This document shows positions 15,324 through 22,755 of a DNA stretch of 38,221 bases, in pieces (position 1 is the stretch's first letter; the number at the start of each line of letters is the position of its first letter). Source of the DNA: Bacteroidetes bacterium HGW-Bacteroidetes-21 (GTDB taxonomy: Bacteria > Bacteroidota > Bacteroidia > Bacteroidales > GWA2-32-17); assembly GCA_002840935.1 (NCBI GenBank), contig PHDH01000009.1:1-38221 (forward strand), given 5' to 3'. The position numbers and the translations under genes were made by a program. The notes beneath the pieces are model-generated. The model did not search any database. It was not told the origin of the DNA and saw only the letters and a list, made by a program, of their open reading frames with translations.

Positions 15324-17455
15324 TATTTTTGTATCATGAGCCGGGTTGTGCTAATGCCGGCAGGGTGGGTAAGTCTCACTATATAAACACCTGGACTTAG
15401 CATAGAGATGTTGGTTCCGTTTTCGTTCATTCGGCCTTGTAACCATTTACGGCCCTGCATATCAAATATTTCGAAGTGGGTATTTTCTTCGTTACAGAAT
15501 TCGGGACCTGTGATATAAAATATATCATTGGCAGGATTGGGATATACTTTAAAATCAGGTTCTGCTATGGTGAATTCGCTGTTCAGAAAAGGAGAGGAAT
15601 TAAATACCGGACGCATCATTAAGGCGCCTTCAAATGGACAGGTCTCCCATGCACCGTAAATATTGTAAAGTATTTGTGAACGTTGATCGTTATTCACGTC
15701 GAATCCAATGTTTAAGAGATCAATGGTTGTTTGCTTCCAGCCTACGTAGAATGTGTCAGTAATCATTAGAGGTGTATCTAGGGCATAATAGTAAAATCGG
15801 TTGAGGCCTTCATTGTATTCGGGTCGGATTCCAATTTTATTGTAGAGTTTGGTGCCTGGTTTTCCGCTGATACTGTTCCAAACCGTAAGGTAAAAATATT
15901 TCTGACTGGCATCATTTACAGTGCGATTGAAAAACATGTAAATACCTCGGAGCGTATCTGGTTTATTGGTGTGAAAACGATAAGCCAGTTCGGCGTTTTG
16001 AGTCCCAACTCCGCCCAAGCCAAAACCATTTTCAGCCGTACCATCATCATAGGCATAATGATGATTAAAGTATTGATGTTGAATTAATGTGTCGTTATTT
16101 CCGAAAAAGGGAAAGTTGCCAGCCAGTCCGGTTGAAATTACAGCAACAGCCATGAAGTGAGCCGAGTCTGTTTGAGATGAAACGAAATAATTGGTAATAG
16201 TAGGGATTTTTGCTAAAGAATCGCTGTAAGGTGCAATGTTCTCACTTCCAAAATTGGGAGTGAAAATGGAGGTTGACGGGTATTCGTAAATGGAAATCTT
16301 GCGGTTGAGGGTTTTAAAAAAGTTACTCAGATTTCTAATGTAGTATTTTATAGTATCTTTCCTGACAGATGGATCGTATTGAAAATGCGTCCAGGGAATA
16401 GAACAATAATTATCAAGAAAACTGATTCGCTGATCGGCAATGGTAACATCGTCAAATAGGGAATCGTTTGCCTGACGATTTTTGTTGATATAGAGATAGT
16501 CGATATTCCAGAAGTCGCAGTTGCTATTCCAGCTTGGGTTTGTGTTTCCACCAGTACTTACATAATTGCGAAAACGAAAACGGAAACTCTCGGTGAGATA
16601 GGTAGAATCCGGACTAAGAGGAATAAGGACATGTTTAAAATCGTGGTAACTCGTGCCTGCAGCTTTCCATACCGAGTGCCATTGAAGATCAGGAGTGTAA
16701 AATTGTAATACCAGGGAGTCGGCTTCTTCCGGAGCATTTAACGACAAACCCTGAGGTTGGTACATGAAACTAAAATAGAGGGAATCGGAGGGATGGTAGT
16801 CGTAGTTGAAGTAATAAGGAATGGCAACGTAATTCCCATTGTCTAAATAATATAAGTCGTTATTTGCCGGAATAGTAACGCTATCGGGCGGTGTATGTTG
16901 AATGTAGTATACGAACATGTCGACGGTGAAATGTCCTGTGTCATGTTGGCAATTCAATACAAGGGATCCTGAAACATACCACAGCGAGTCGGCTGGAAAA
17001 TATTGACCACTAAGGGCGTCAAAATAAAATAGTTCGGTAGTTTCCAGTTCAATGTCGTTTTTTACTTTATAGTTTGCCAAATTGATTATTTTACTGGTAA
17101 GATAGTCGCCAATGATTTCGTTTTCAGAAAGTCCTGGGTATAAATCGCCAACTTGATTCAGTGCGTCAAAAGTGGCTACCCCGGCCGAGGGGGCATTATT
17201 TCCAAAACTGCGGTTAACGAAAACAAAATTGTCTATCCAGTATTTTGTAGAAGGATAAGGTCCATTGTAACTAAAATCTTCAAAAAATGGGAGTGTTAGT
17301 GTATCTCCTGTAATCAGGCGTTGTTCTTGATGTTGTTGCAAATATTCTTTAATCACATGATTATCTGAGTTTTCCAGCAGGAAAACCTGGGCTTGCAAGG
17401 AGTATGTGCAAAGAGCTATTGTGAGGGTAATAATTCCTTTATTCCAATTCTTCAT
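15323..17455 (-). CDS. Large T9SS cargo protein with type A C-terminal sorting domain
   Basis: 710 residues. Seen: signal peptide MKNWNKGIITLTIALCTYSLQAQ; a beta-rich body with LPFFEDFSYNGPYPSTKYWIDNFVFVN (about 55-80), a start typical of jelly-roll or MAM-like modules; a central fibronectin-like zone; and a C-terminal T9SS type A domain beginning FKVYPNPANDIFYITG (about 640) and ending STTRLMIQK. The domain directs export through the type IX machine and attachment or release at the surface. No catalytic motif is recognised, so its job outside is unknown. It overlaps the upstream PASTA gene by 17 bases and rluD by 1. That an exported structural protein is fixed between an envelope PASTA protein and an rRNA enzyme is odd but the order seems recurrent in this phylum (recollection). 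Confidence 0.85.
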   Translation of the reverse strand: MKNWNKGIITLTIALCTYSLQAQVFLLENSDNHVIKEYLQQHQEQRLITGDTLTLPFFEDFSYNGPYPSTKYWIDNFVFVNRSFGNNAPSAGVATFDALNQVGDLYPGLSENEIIGDYLTSKIINLANYKVKNDIELETTELFYFDALSGQYFPADSLWYVSGSLVLNCQHDTGHFTVDMFVYYIQHTPPDSVTIPANNDLYYLDNGNYVAIPYYFNYDYHPSDSLYFSFMYQPQGLSLNAPEEADSLVLQFYTPDLQWHSVWKAAGTSYHDFKHVLIPLSPDSTYLTESFRFRFRNYVSTGGNTNPSWNSNCDFWNIDYLYINKNRQANDSLFDDVTIADQRISFLDNYCSIPWTHFQYDPSVRKDTIKYYIRNLSNFFKTLNRKISIYEYPSTSIFTPNFGSENIAPYSDSLAKIPTITNYFVSSQTDSAHFMAVAVISTGLAGNFPFFGNNDTLIQHQYFNHHYAYDDGTAENGFGLGGVGTQNAELAYRFHTNKPDTLRGIYMFFNRTVNDASQKYFYLTVWNSISGKPGTKLYNKIGIRPEYNEGLNRFYYYALDTPLMITDTFYVGWKQTTIDLLNIGFDVNNDQRSQILYNIYGAWETCPFEGALMMRPVFNSSPFLNSEFTIAEPDFKVYPNPANDIFYITGPEFCNEENTHFEIFDMQGRKWLQGRMNENGTNISMLSPGVYIVRLTHPAGISTTRLMIQK

Positions 17456-18257
17456 TTTTCGTTTCTTTTAGGGGTTCGGGAATCAGGTCCTTGTCTGTTG
17501 TGAGCCACATATCAACATAAGTTCCCAGTGAAACTTCTGTTTCGCGGCTGGGACGGGGATATTGCTTCCATACTTTGGCCTGTGCAGAGTCTTTGGCTGT
17601 TTTTACGGTATTATCATAGGTTACTGTGCCAGGGTTCAGGTAATGTGTTAAAAGTAGTTCTTCTGCTTCAGCAAATGAAACTCCTGTGACAGATGGTATG
17701 GTTGCTTTCTCCTGGCTTGTGCCTCTGCCAACGGTTAAATCAATGAGGCTTCCTTTAGGAAGCAGACTGCCTGGTTTTATTTTTTTGCCTTTAACGGTCA
17801 TATAAACTACAGTGGTTGAAATATCAGGCACATACGAAAGTTTTCCGATGCGGAAACCCATAAGTTCTGCATCTGCAGTAGCCTGACGTACAGATATGCC
17901 AATCAGATCAGGTACTTCAATGTTGTCTGGTTTGTCGGAATTGATGGTAAAAAGAATGAGTCTATCTCTTTTAACTTTATGATTGGCTTTAGGGTATTGA
18001 TCTACTACAGTACCGGGTTCTTTGTCTGAAAAGAAAGCTGAATCAAGAATTTGTGGAAGAAGATCTTTGTCTTCGGCCATTTTAAAAGCTTCTTCGGTTG
18101 TGTAACCAGTAAAATCGGGAACTACTATTGCTTCTCCGTGATGTGTGTAATATTTCATCCACCAAATTGTGATAAATGCAACGAGAATAAGGAACGCAAA
18201 GCCTCCCAGCAGATGGAAAATGATTTTCCTGTTCAGTATTTTAGATATGAAACTCAT
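17439..18257 (-). CDS. Membrane-anchored protein with three PASTA domains
   Basis: 272 residues: short cytoplasmic N-terminus, one transmembrane helix (about 12-32, LGGFAFLILVAFITIWW), then three PASTA repeats beginning AIVVPDFTGYTTEEAFKM, NIEVPDLIGISVRQATADA and KATIPSVTGVSFAEAEELL, each followed by a GxVxxQxP-type or GSxIDLxV strand. PASTA modules bind uncrosslinked peptidoglycan or lipid II fragments. There is no kinase or penicillin-binding domain, so it is probably a periplasmic cell-wall sensor or scaffold (inference). The acidic C-terminal tail (EPLKETKNEELE) overlaps the next gene by 17 bases. Confidence 0.9.
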   Translation of the reverse strand: MSFISKILNRKIIFHLLGGFAFLILVAFITIWWMKYYTHHGEAIVVPDFTGYTTEEAFKMAEDKDLLPQILDSAFFSDKEPGTVVDQYPKANHKVKRDRLILFTINSDKPDNIEVPDLIGISVRQATADAELMGFRIGKLSYVPDISTTVVYMTVKGKKIKPGSLLPKGSLIDLTVGRGTSQEKATIPSVTGVSFAEAEELLLTHYLNPGTVTYDNTVKTAKDSAQAKVWKQYPRPSRETEVSLGTYVDMWLTTDKDLIPEPLKETKNEELE

Positions 18258-18284
18258 AGGTTTTTCGGTTCAATAACGACAAAA

Positions 18285-18292
18285 CAAAAATA
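18285..18292 (-). promoter_or_regulatory. Possible -7 box for the PASTA operon
   Basis: Minus strand TATTTTTG matches TAnnTTTG, 27 bases before the PASTA ATG. It lies in an A/T run where chance matches are common and lacks a clear -33 element. Confidence 0.35.
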
Positions 18293-18355
18293 AAATTATA
18301 TTTTCAGATAGAGAAACTTATAAAGAGGGAATTGAAATTTGTTGCAAAAAGAATT

Positions 18356-19333
18356 TTAAACAACTCTCTGCGTTAGCTTTTCTGAAAAATTTTGAAGAAG
18401 AGTTACGGCTTTGTCAGGAATACCTGCCTTTTTAATGACTTGAATCGCTTTAGTATGATAATGAGTGATTTCATTATCTGTAAGTCCGGGGATATTAAGT
18501 TTGTTATATATGCTGGTGATTTGCCCAACGACTTTTTTATCTATGGAATTATTTTCCGAATAAGCTTTTTGTAGAAATGTTTTATCTGTTTTATTGGATT
18601 GTTCAAGTGCCGAAAGATAAAGAAATGTCTTTTTCCGGTTTATAATGTCATTACCAACGGGTTTCCCAAATTCTTCTACATTGCCGTAAACATCAAGATA
18701 ATCGTCGCGAAGCTGAAACGCAATTCCAGCAAAGATACCATAGTTATATAAAGCTATGGCTTGTTTTTTATCTGCTCCCCCAATGATGGCTCCGATATAT
18801 AATGATGCGGCCAGTAGTTCGGCTGTTTTAAGCCGGATCATTTCAATGTAGTCTGAAAGTTTTATGTTGGAAGATGTTTCAAAATCCATATCCATTTGTT
18901 GACCCTCGCATATTTTACGTGAAGTAGCGGCAAAAAATGGTAAAACCAGATGATAGGTGCTGGCAGGGAGATCATTGAAATATTCTGTGGCAAGAAACAT
19001 CATTACGTCGCCCGAAAGTATAGCTGTGTTAATATCCCATTTTTTATGAACGGTGGCTTTGTTTCTTCTAAAATCCGACTTGTCCATAATATCGTCGTGA
19101 ACCAGGGTGAAATTGTGGAGAATTTCAATGCCTACTGCTGGACGCAAAGCTTTTTTATAGGCTTTGCTGAATATACTACAGGAAAACAGGCAGAGTGAAG
19201 GACGTATTCTTTTTCCTCCCCCACTCATGATGTATTTTACAGGTTCGTATAAAGATACAGGAGAAAAAGGGATAGTTTGTAGTCTTTCAATTTCCTGCCG
19301 GATAATTTCAGAAGATTTTGTCAGACTCAGCAT
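18356..19333 (-). CDS. Polyprenyl diphosphate synthase (trans-isoprenyl synthase family)
   Basis: Builds linear isoprenoid diphosphates from IPP and allylic primers. Seen: GGGKRIRP at 38-45, first aspartate-rich motif DDIMD at 80-84, RRNKATVH, and second motif DDYLD at 210-214 followed by GKPVGNDI. The residue five before the first motif is Phe75, and the one four before is Thr76; bulky residues here limit chain growth, so a short- or medium-chain product (farnesyl or geranylgeranyl, C15-C20) is likely, although octaprenyl cannot be excluded by sight. 325 residues, complete. Last gene of the exporter-epimerase-synthase operon, starting 3 bases after the epimerase stop. Confidence 0.93.
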   Translation of the reverse strand: MLSLTKSSEIIRQEIERLQTIPFSPVSLYEPVKYIMSGGGKRIRPSLCLFSCSIFSKAYKKALRPAVGIEILHNFTLVHDDIMDKSDFRRNKATVHKKWDINTAILSGDVMMFLATEYFNDLPASTYHLVLPFFAATSRKICEGQQMDMDFETSSNIKLSDYIEMIRLKTAELLAASLYIGAIIGGADKKQAIALYNYGIFAGIAFQLRDDYLDVYGNVEEFGKPVGNDIINRKKTFLYLSALEQSNKTDKTFLQKAYSENNSIDKKVVGQITSIYNKLNIPGLTDNEITHYHTKAIQVIKKAGIPDKAVTLLQNFSEKLTQRVV

Positions 19334-19336
19334 AAT

Positions 19337-20278
19337 TTATATTTGATTAAACTCAAAAAGACCTTCTTTAATAATTCTTTGCAGGCCTTCTTCCAGACTG
19401 ATTCGTTCGCGAGGTAGAAGTTGCTTCATTTTATCAATATCCGGACATCTTCCATGCATATCCCCTTCGGCTAAAGGAGATAAATGTACAATGTTTGAAT
19501 TAGACCTGGTTAACTTTTTTATCAGTTCTGCTAATTCTTGAATTGTAACCTCCTTATCACCACCAATATTAACTACGTCATTTATGGCAAGGTCATTATA
19601 GAAAGCGCTTAGGGTAGCATCAATGTTATCATCAACATAACAAAACGTTCTAAATTGATTGCCGTCGCCGTAAATAGTAATATCCTGATTCGTCATGGCC
19701 AATAGCATAAAGCGACTTATGACAAAATTTTTGCTTTGCTTGGGCCCGAATGTGTTGAAGAAGCGGAAAATAGTATAATCTAAGCCAAATTCCTGCTGAT
19801 AGGCTTTAAGAAAAGCTTCACCAGCATTCTTAACGATGGCATAAGGGAGTCTTGAGTTAAGTGGAGTAGTGTCTTCGTGTTGTGGAAATTCTACGGGCTC
19901 ACCATAAATTTCGGACGAAGAGCTATAGAAAATTCTTTTTACACCGGTGTTTTTAGAAAGTTCTACAATATTCTTTAATCCTTCCAGATCGTTAAGTACT
20001 AGAACAGGTTTTTGTATCGTTAGTTCTACACCCACTACTGCAGCATAATGAAAAACGTAATCAAAACGATGCGACATCATGATTTCCGAAAGCTCCTTGC
20101 GGTTATTGACGTCTGCCTTAATGAACCTGAAGTTGGATGCAGGAGCAGGTAGCTTTTTAAGGTGTCCTGTTAATAAATTATCTACAGCAATAACTTCATT
20201 ATCTTTATCCTGAATGAGTTTTTCGGCAAGGTAACTTCCAATAAATCCGGCACCACCTGTGACTAGAATTTTTTTCAT
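19337..20278 (-). CDS. NAD-dependent epimerase/dehydratase (extended SDR)
   Basis: A nucleotide-sugar type enzyme with a Rossmann fold. Seen: TGGAGFIGSYLAEKL (GxxGxxG, 7-21), VDNLLTG (NAD-preferring acidic residue), FHYAAVVG, SSSSEIYGEP (119-128) and the active-site YAIVK (Tyr146, Lys150), then FRFFNTFGPKQS and FCYVDDNIDATLSAF. These fit UDP-glucuronate decarboxylase or dTDP/UDP-hexose epimerase-like proteins; the exact sugar cannot be assigned. 313 residues. It begins 5 bases after the RND gene stops and ends 3 bases before the polyprenyl synthase. Confidence 0.9.
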   Translation of the reverse strand: MKKILVTGGAGFIGSYLAEKLIQDKDNEVIAVDNLLTGHLKKLPAPASNFRFIKADVNNRKELSEIMMSHRFDYVFHYAAVVGVELTIQKPVLVLNDLEGLKNIVELSKNTGVKRIFYSSSSEIYGEPVEFPQHEDTTPLNSRLPYAIVKNAGEAFLKAYQQEFGLDYTIFRFFNTFGPKQSKNFVISRFMLLAMTNQDITIYGDGNQFRTFCYVDDNIDATLSAFYNDLAINDVVNIGGDKEVTIQELAELIKKLTRSNSNIVHLSPLAEGDMHGRCPDIDKMKQLLPRERISLEEGLQRIIKEGLFEFNQI

Positions 20279-20283
20279 TTTAT

Positions 20284-22686
20284 TTATTTTTCAGAATTAT
20301 TATCGTCTTCATCGCCATCTGCATCAGAATTATCGTCCGATTCTTCTTCAAATACATCCAGTATGGGTTTCTCAAACGCTTTGGTTGTAATAATCTTATC
20401 CAGTGCAAGCAACATGGACGGCAGGAATACAATATTGCAAAACATAGCTACAAATAGGGTGGTTCCAACCAGAATGCCTAATGCCTGTGTGCCACCAAAA
20501 TCGGATAAAATAAATATACCAAAACCAAAGACCAGAACGATAGAAGTATAGAGCATGCTATAACCCGTTTCGTGCATAGCAGAGACTACGGCATTGGGGA
20601 TACTGCACTTTCGCCGTCGTATTTCGAGCCGGTATCGCGAGAGATACTGAATGGCATTGTCAACCGAAATTCCCAGAGCTACACTAAATACAATGATGGT
20701 AGAGGGTTTAAGGGGAATGCCAAAAAATCCCATCATTCCAGCAACAACAACTAACGGTATGATATTGGCAATCATAGATACCAGTATCATTCTAAAGGAA
20801 GAAAACAATAACGTCATAAGTACACCAATAAACAGAATGGCGTATAAAACGCTTTCCATTAGATTGCTGATGAGAAATTCTGTGCCTTTTGTATATACCA
20901 CACTGTTGCCTGTGATTACAACATTATATTTTTCGGGGTCAAAGACAGAATCCGCCATGGCTTTAACTTCGGGAACAATCTCTTTCATTTCTGCCAACCC
21001 AACATCTTTCATTTGAAAACTAATGCGGGTAAATTGTTTACTTGTATCCAAAAATGCTTTGAGGAGATTTCCCTGTTTTTCTGTTCCTGATTTTGGCATA
21101 TAGTCGAAAATGAATGCCGATTCATTCTTGCTGGGCATATCGTATTTATCCGGGTTGCCATTGTAATATGCCTGACGGGTAAATTTAACGAGCTCTGCCA
21201 ACGACAAGGGTTTCGCAAAGTATGGCATAGCTAAAATCTGTTCCTGTAAGTCGTTTACTTTTTTAATCGTCTTATAGGTCATAGCCAACCGTTTCTTTTT
21301 CGTGTCTATAGATATTTCAAAGGGCATTACACCTTTAAAATTGTCCTCAAAAAAGCAAAGATCAAGATAAATAGGATCATCTTCCCGTAAATCATCCACT
21401 ACTTTGCCACTGGTGTGAATTTTAAGTGCACCAAAGATAGAAATACCCACTAATAAGATAGTGAAAGTAAAAACAATTACTCTATGTTTTGTGAAAAGCA
21501 AAATGATGTATTCAATAATCTTATTAAACCATCTGTTTTCAAGATGCTTGACGTGTTTCTCTTTGGGCGCAGGCATCATGCTGAAAAGTATGGGAATGAG
21601 TATGATAGACAACAAAAATTCAAGAATAATATTTACGGAAGCAACCAAGCCAAATTCACTCAGCATTTTATTGGGAGTGAACATAAATGTAGCAAAACCT
21701 ACTGCTGTTGTGGCATTGGTCATAAAGGTGGCAACTCCAACACGTTGTATGATGCGTGAAAGTGCTTTTATCTTGTTTCCATGGGATTTATATTCAAAGT
21801 GATATTTATTGACCAAGTAAATACAGTTTTCTATCCCAATGACAATTAGAAGAGAAGGCAGAAGTCCTGTAAGTATAGTGATTTTATAGCCCAGCATACC
21901 TATAAATCCAAGTGTCATGGTAACGCTAATCGCAACAATGATGAGTGATGAGAATACAGCTCGGGAAGATCGGAAAACAAAAGCCAGAATAACCATAGCA
22001 ATTAAAAGAGAAAGAAAGACAAAGAACATTAACTCGTCTTTAATTTTTTGAGATGTAACTGTGCGAATATAGGGTAATCCCGAGTAATGTAGCTCGACAT
22101 TCATCTCTTCCGAAAAGGCATCGGTTTTTGCTTTTATGTTCTTAATAAGGACAACCCGGCTTTTATCGTTTAGTTTTTTCTTGTCTAAGGTGATGCCTAT
22201 AAGGTATACGTCTGTAGTTGAATTATAAAGTAGTCCGTCGTAAAATTTTAGTGAATGGAACTTGTCTTTAAGACTGTCTACCTCTTTTTGAGTTTTAGGT
22301 AACTGACGAACAAGAGTAGAGTAGCTAAACTGATGAAGACTGTCATTCTTAAAAATGTTGATACAGCGGGCAGCAGATAATACTTCTTCTACACCTTCCA
22401 GTTTTTTTATCTCTTCTCCAAGGGTATATAATGCATTGAAATGCTCTAAGCTAAATAGTTTCGGATCTTTTAATCCGATAACCATCATGTTGCCGTCTTC
22501 CCCAAAACGTTTTTTAAATTCGGTATATTCCTGGAAGGTAGTATCGGTGTCTGGGAGCATCTGAGCCATTTCGTACGACATCTTTACGTTGGTCGCGAAG
22601 TAGCCCATAGTGATGGTTATTGCCCCTATAATGCCCAGAAGTAACCACCGTTGGCGCAAAACTATACGTGCAATCAGTGTCCACAT
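20284..22686 (-). CDS. RND/MMPL-family exporter, about 800 residues
   Basis: An inner-membrane proton-driven exporter of the MMPL/HpnN type. Seen: N-terminal TM helix (RWLLLGIIGAITITMGYFA), a large extracytoplasmic loop (about 40-205), a six-helix block with ILTGLLPSLLIVIGIENCIYLVNKYH (the GxxxD-like/sterol-sensing-type region around 270-300), a second loop, and a second block with ALGISVDNAIQYLSRYR. It ends in a long acidic tail (EEESDDNSDADGDEDDNN) in the cytoplasm. Such proteins move lipids, hopanoids, or lipid-linked products. It leads an operon with an epimerase and a polyprenyl synthase, which suggests an envelope lipid or lipid-linked glycan substrate (inference). A good promoter sits 30 bases upstream. 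Confidence 0.9.
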   Translation of the reverse strand: MWTLIARIVLRQRWLLLGIIGAITITMGYFATNVKMSYEMAQMLPDTDTTFQEYTEFKKRFGEDGNMMVIGLKDPKLFSLEHFNALYTLGEEIKKLEGVEEVLSAARCINIFKNDSLHQFSYSTLVRQLPKTQKEVDSLKDKFHSLKFYDGLLYNSTTDVYLIGITLDKKKLNDKSRVVLIKNIKAKTDAFSEEMNVELHYSGLPYIRTVTSQKIKDELMFFVFLSLLIAMVILAFVFRSSRAVFSSLIIVAISVTMTLGFIGMLGYKITILTGLLPSLLIVIGIENCIYLVNKYHFEYKSHGNKIKALSRIIQRVGVATFMTNATTAVGFATFMFTPNKMLSEFGLVASVNIILEFLLSIILIPILFSMMPAPKEKHVKHLENRWFNKIIEYIILLFTKHRVIVFTFTILLVGISIFGALKIHTSGKVVDDLREDDPIYLDLCFFEDNFKGVMPFEISIDTKKKRLAMTYKTIKKVNDLQEQILAMPYFAKPLSLAELVKFTRQAYYNGNPDKYDMPSKNESAFIFDYMPKSGTEKQGNLLKAFLDTSKQFTRISFQMKDVGLAEMKEIVPEVKAMADSVFDPEKYNVVITGNSVVYTKGTEFLISNLMESVLYAILFIGVLMTLLFSSFRMILVSMIANIIPLVVVAGMMGFFGIPLKPSTIIVFSVALGISVDNAIQYLSRYRLEIRRRKCSIPNAVVSAMHETGYSMLYTSIVLVFGFGIFILSDFGGTQALGILVGTTLFVAMFCNIVFLPSMLLALDKIITTKAFEKPILDVFEEESDDNSDADGDEDDNNSEK

Positions 22687-22715
22687 GAAAAAATAAATTA
22701 TTTAAAATCAGGGGG

Positions 22716-22746
22716 CAAAGGTAAGGTTTTATTATGCCAAAACAAA
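22716..22746 (-). promoter_or_regulatory. Consensus promoter of the exporter-epimerase-prenyl synthase operon
   Basis: Minus strand: -33 TTTG at 22743-22746 and -7 TACCTTTG at 22716-22723, 19 bases apart, the ideal Bacteroidota arrangement. It falls between the yfhO-type gene stop and the exporter ATG at 22686. Confidence 0.72.
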
Positions 22747-22755
22747 CAAAACAAA

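Noticed and set aside
20651-21802. Plus-strand open frames of 121 and 113 codons within the RND exporter gene
   Set aside because: They are opposite well-formed transmembrane repeats of the exporter; low hydrophobicity pattern and no promoter.
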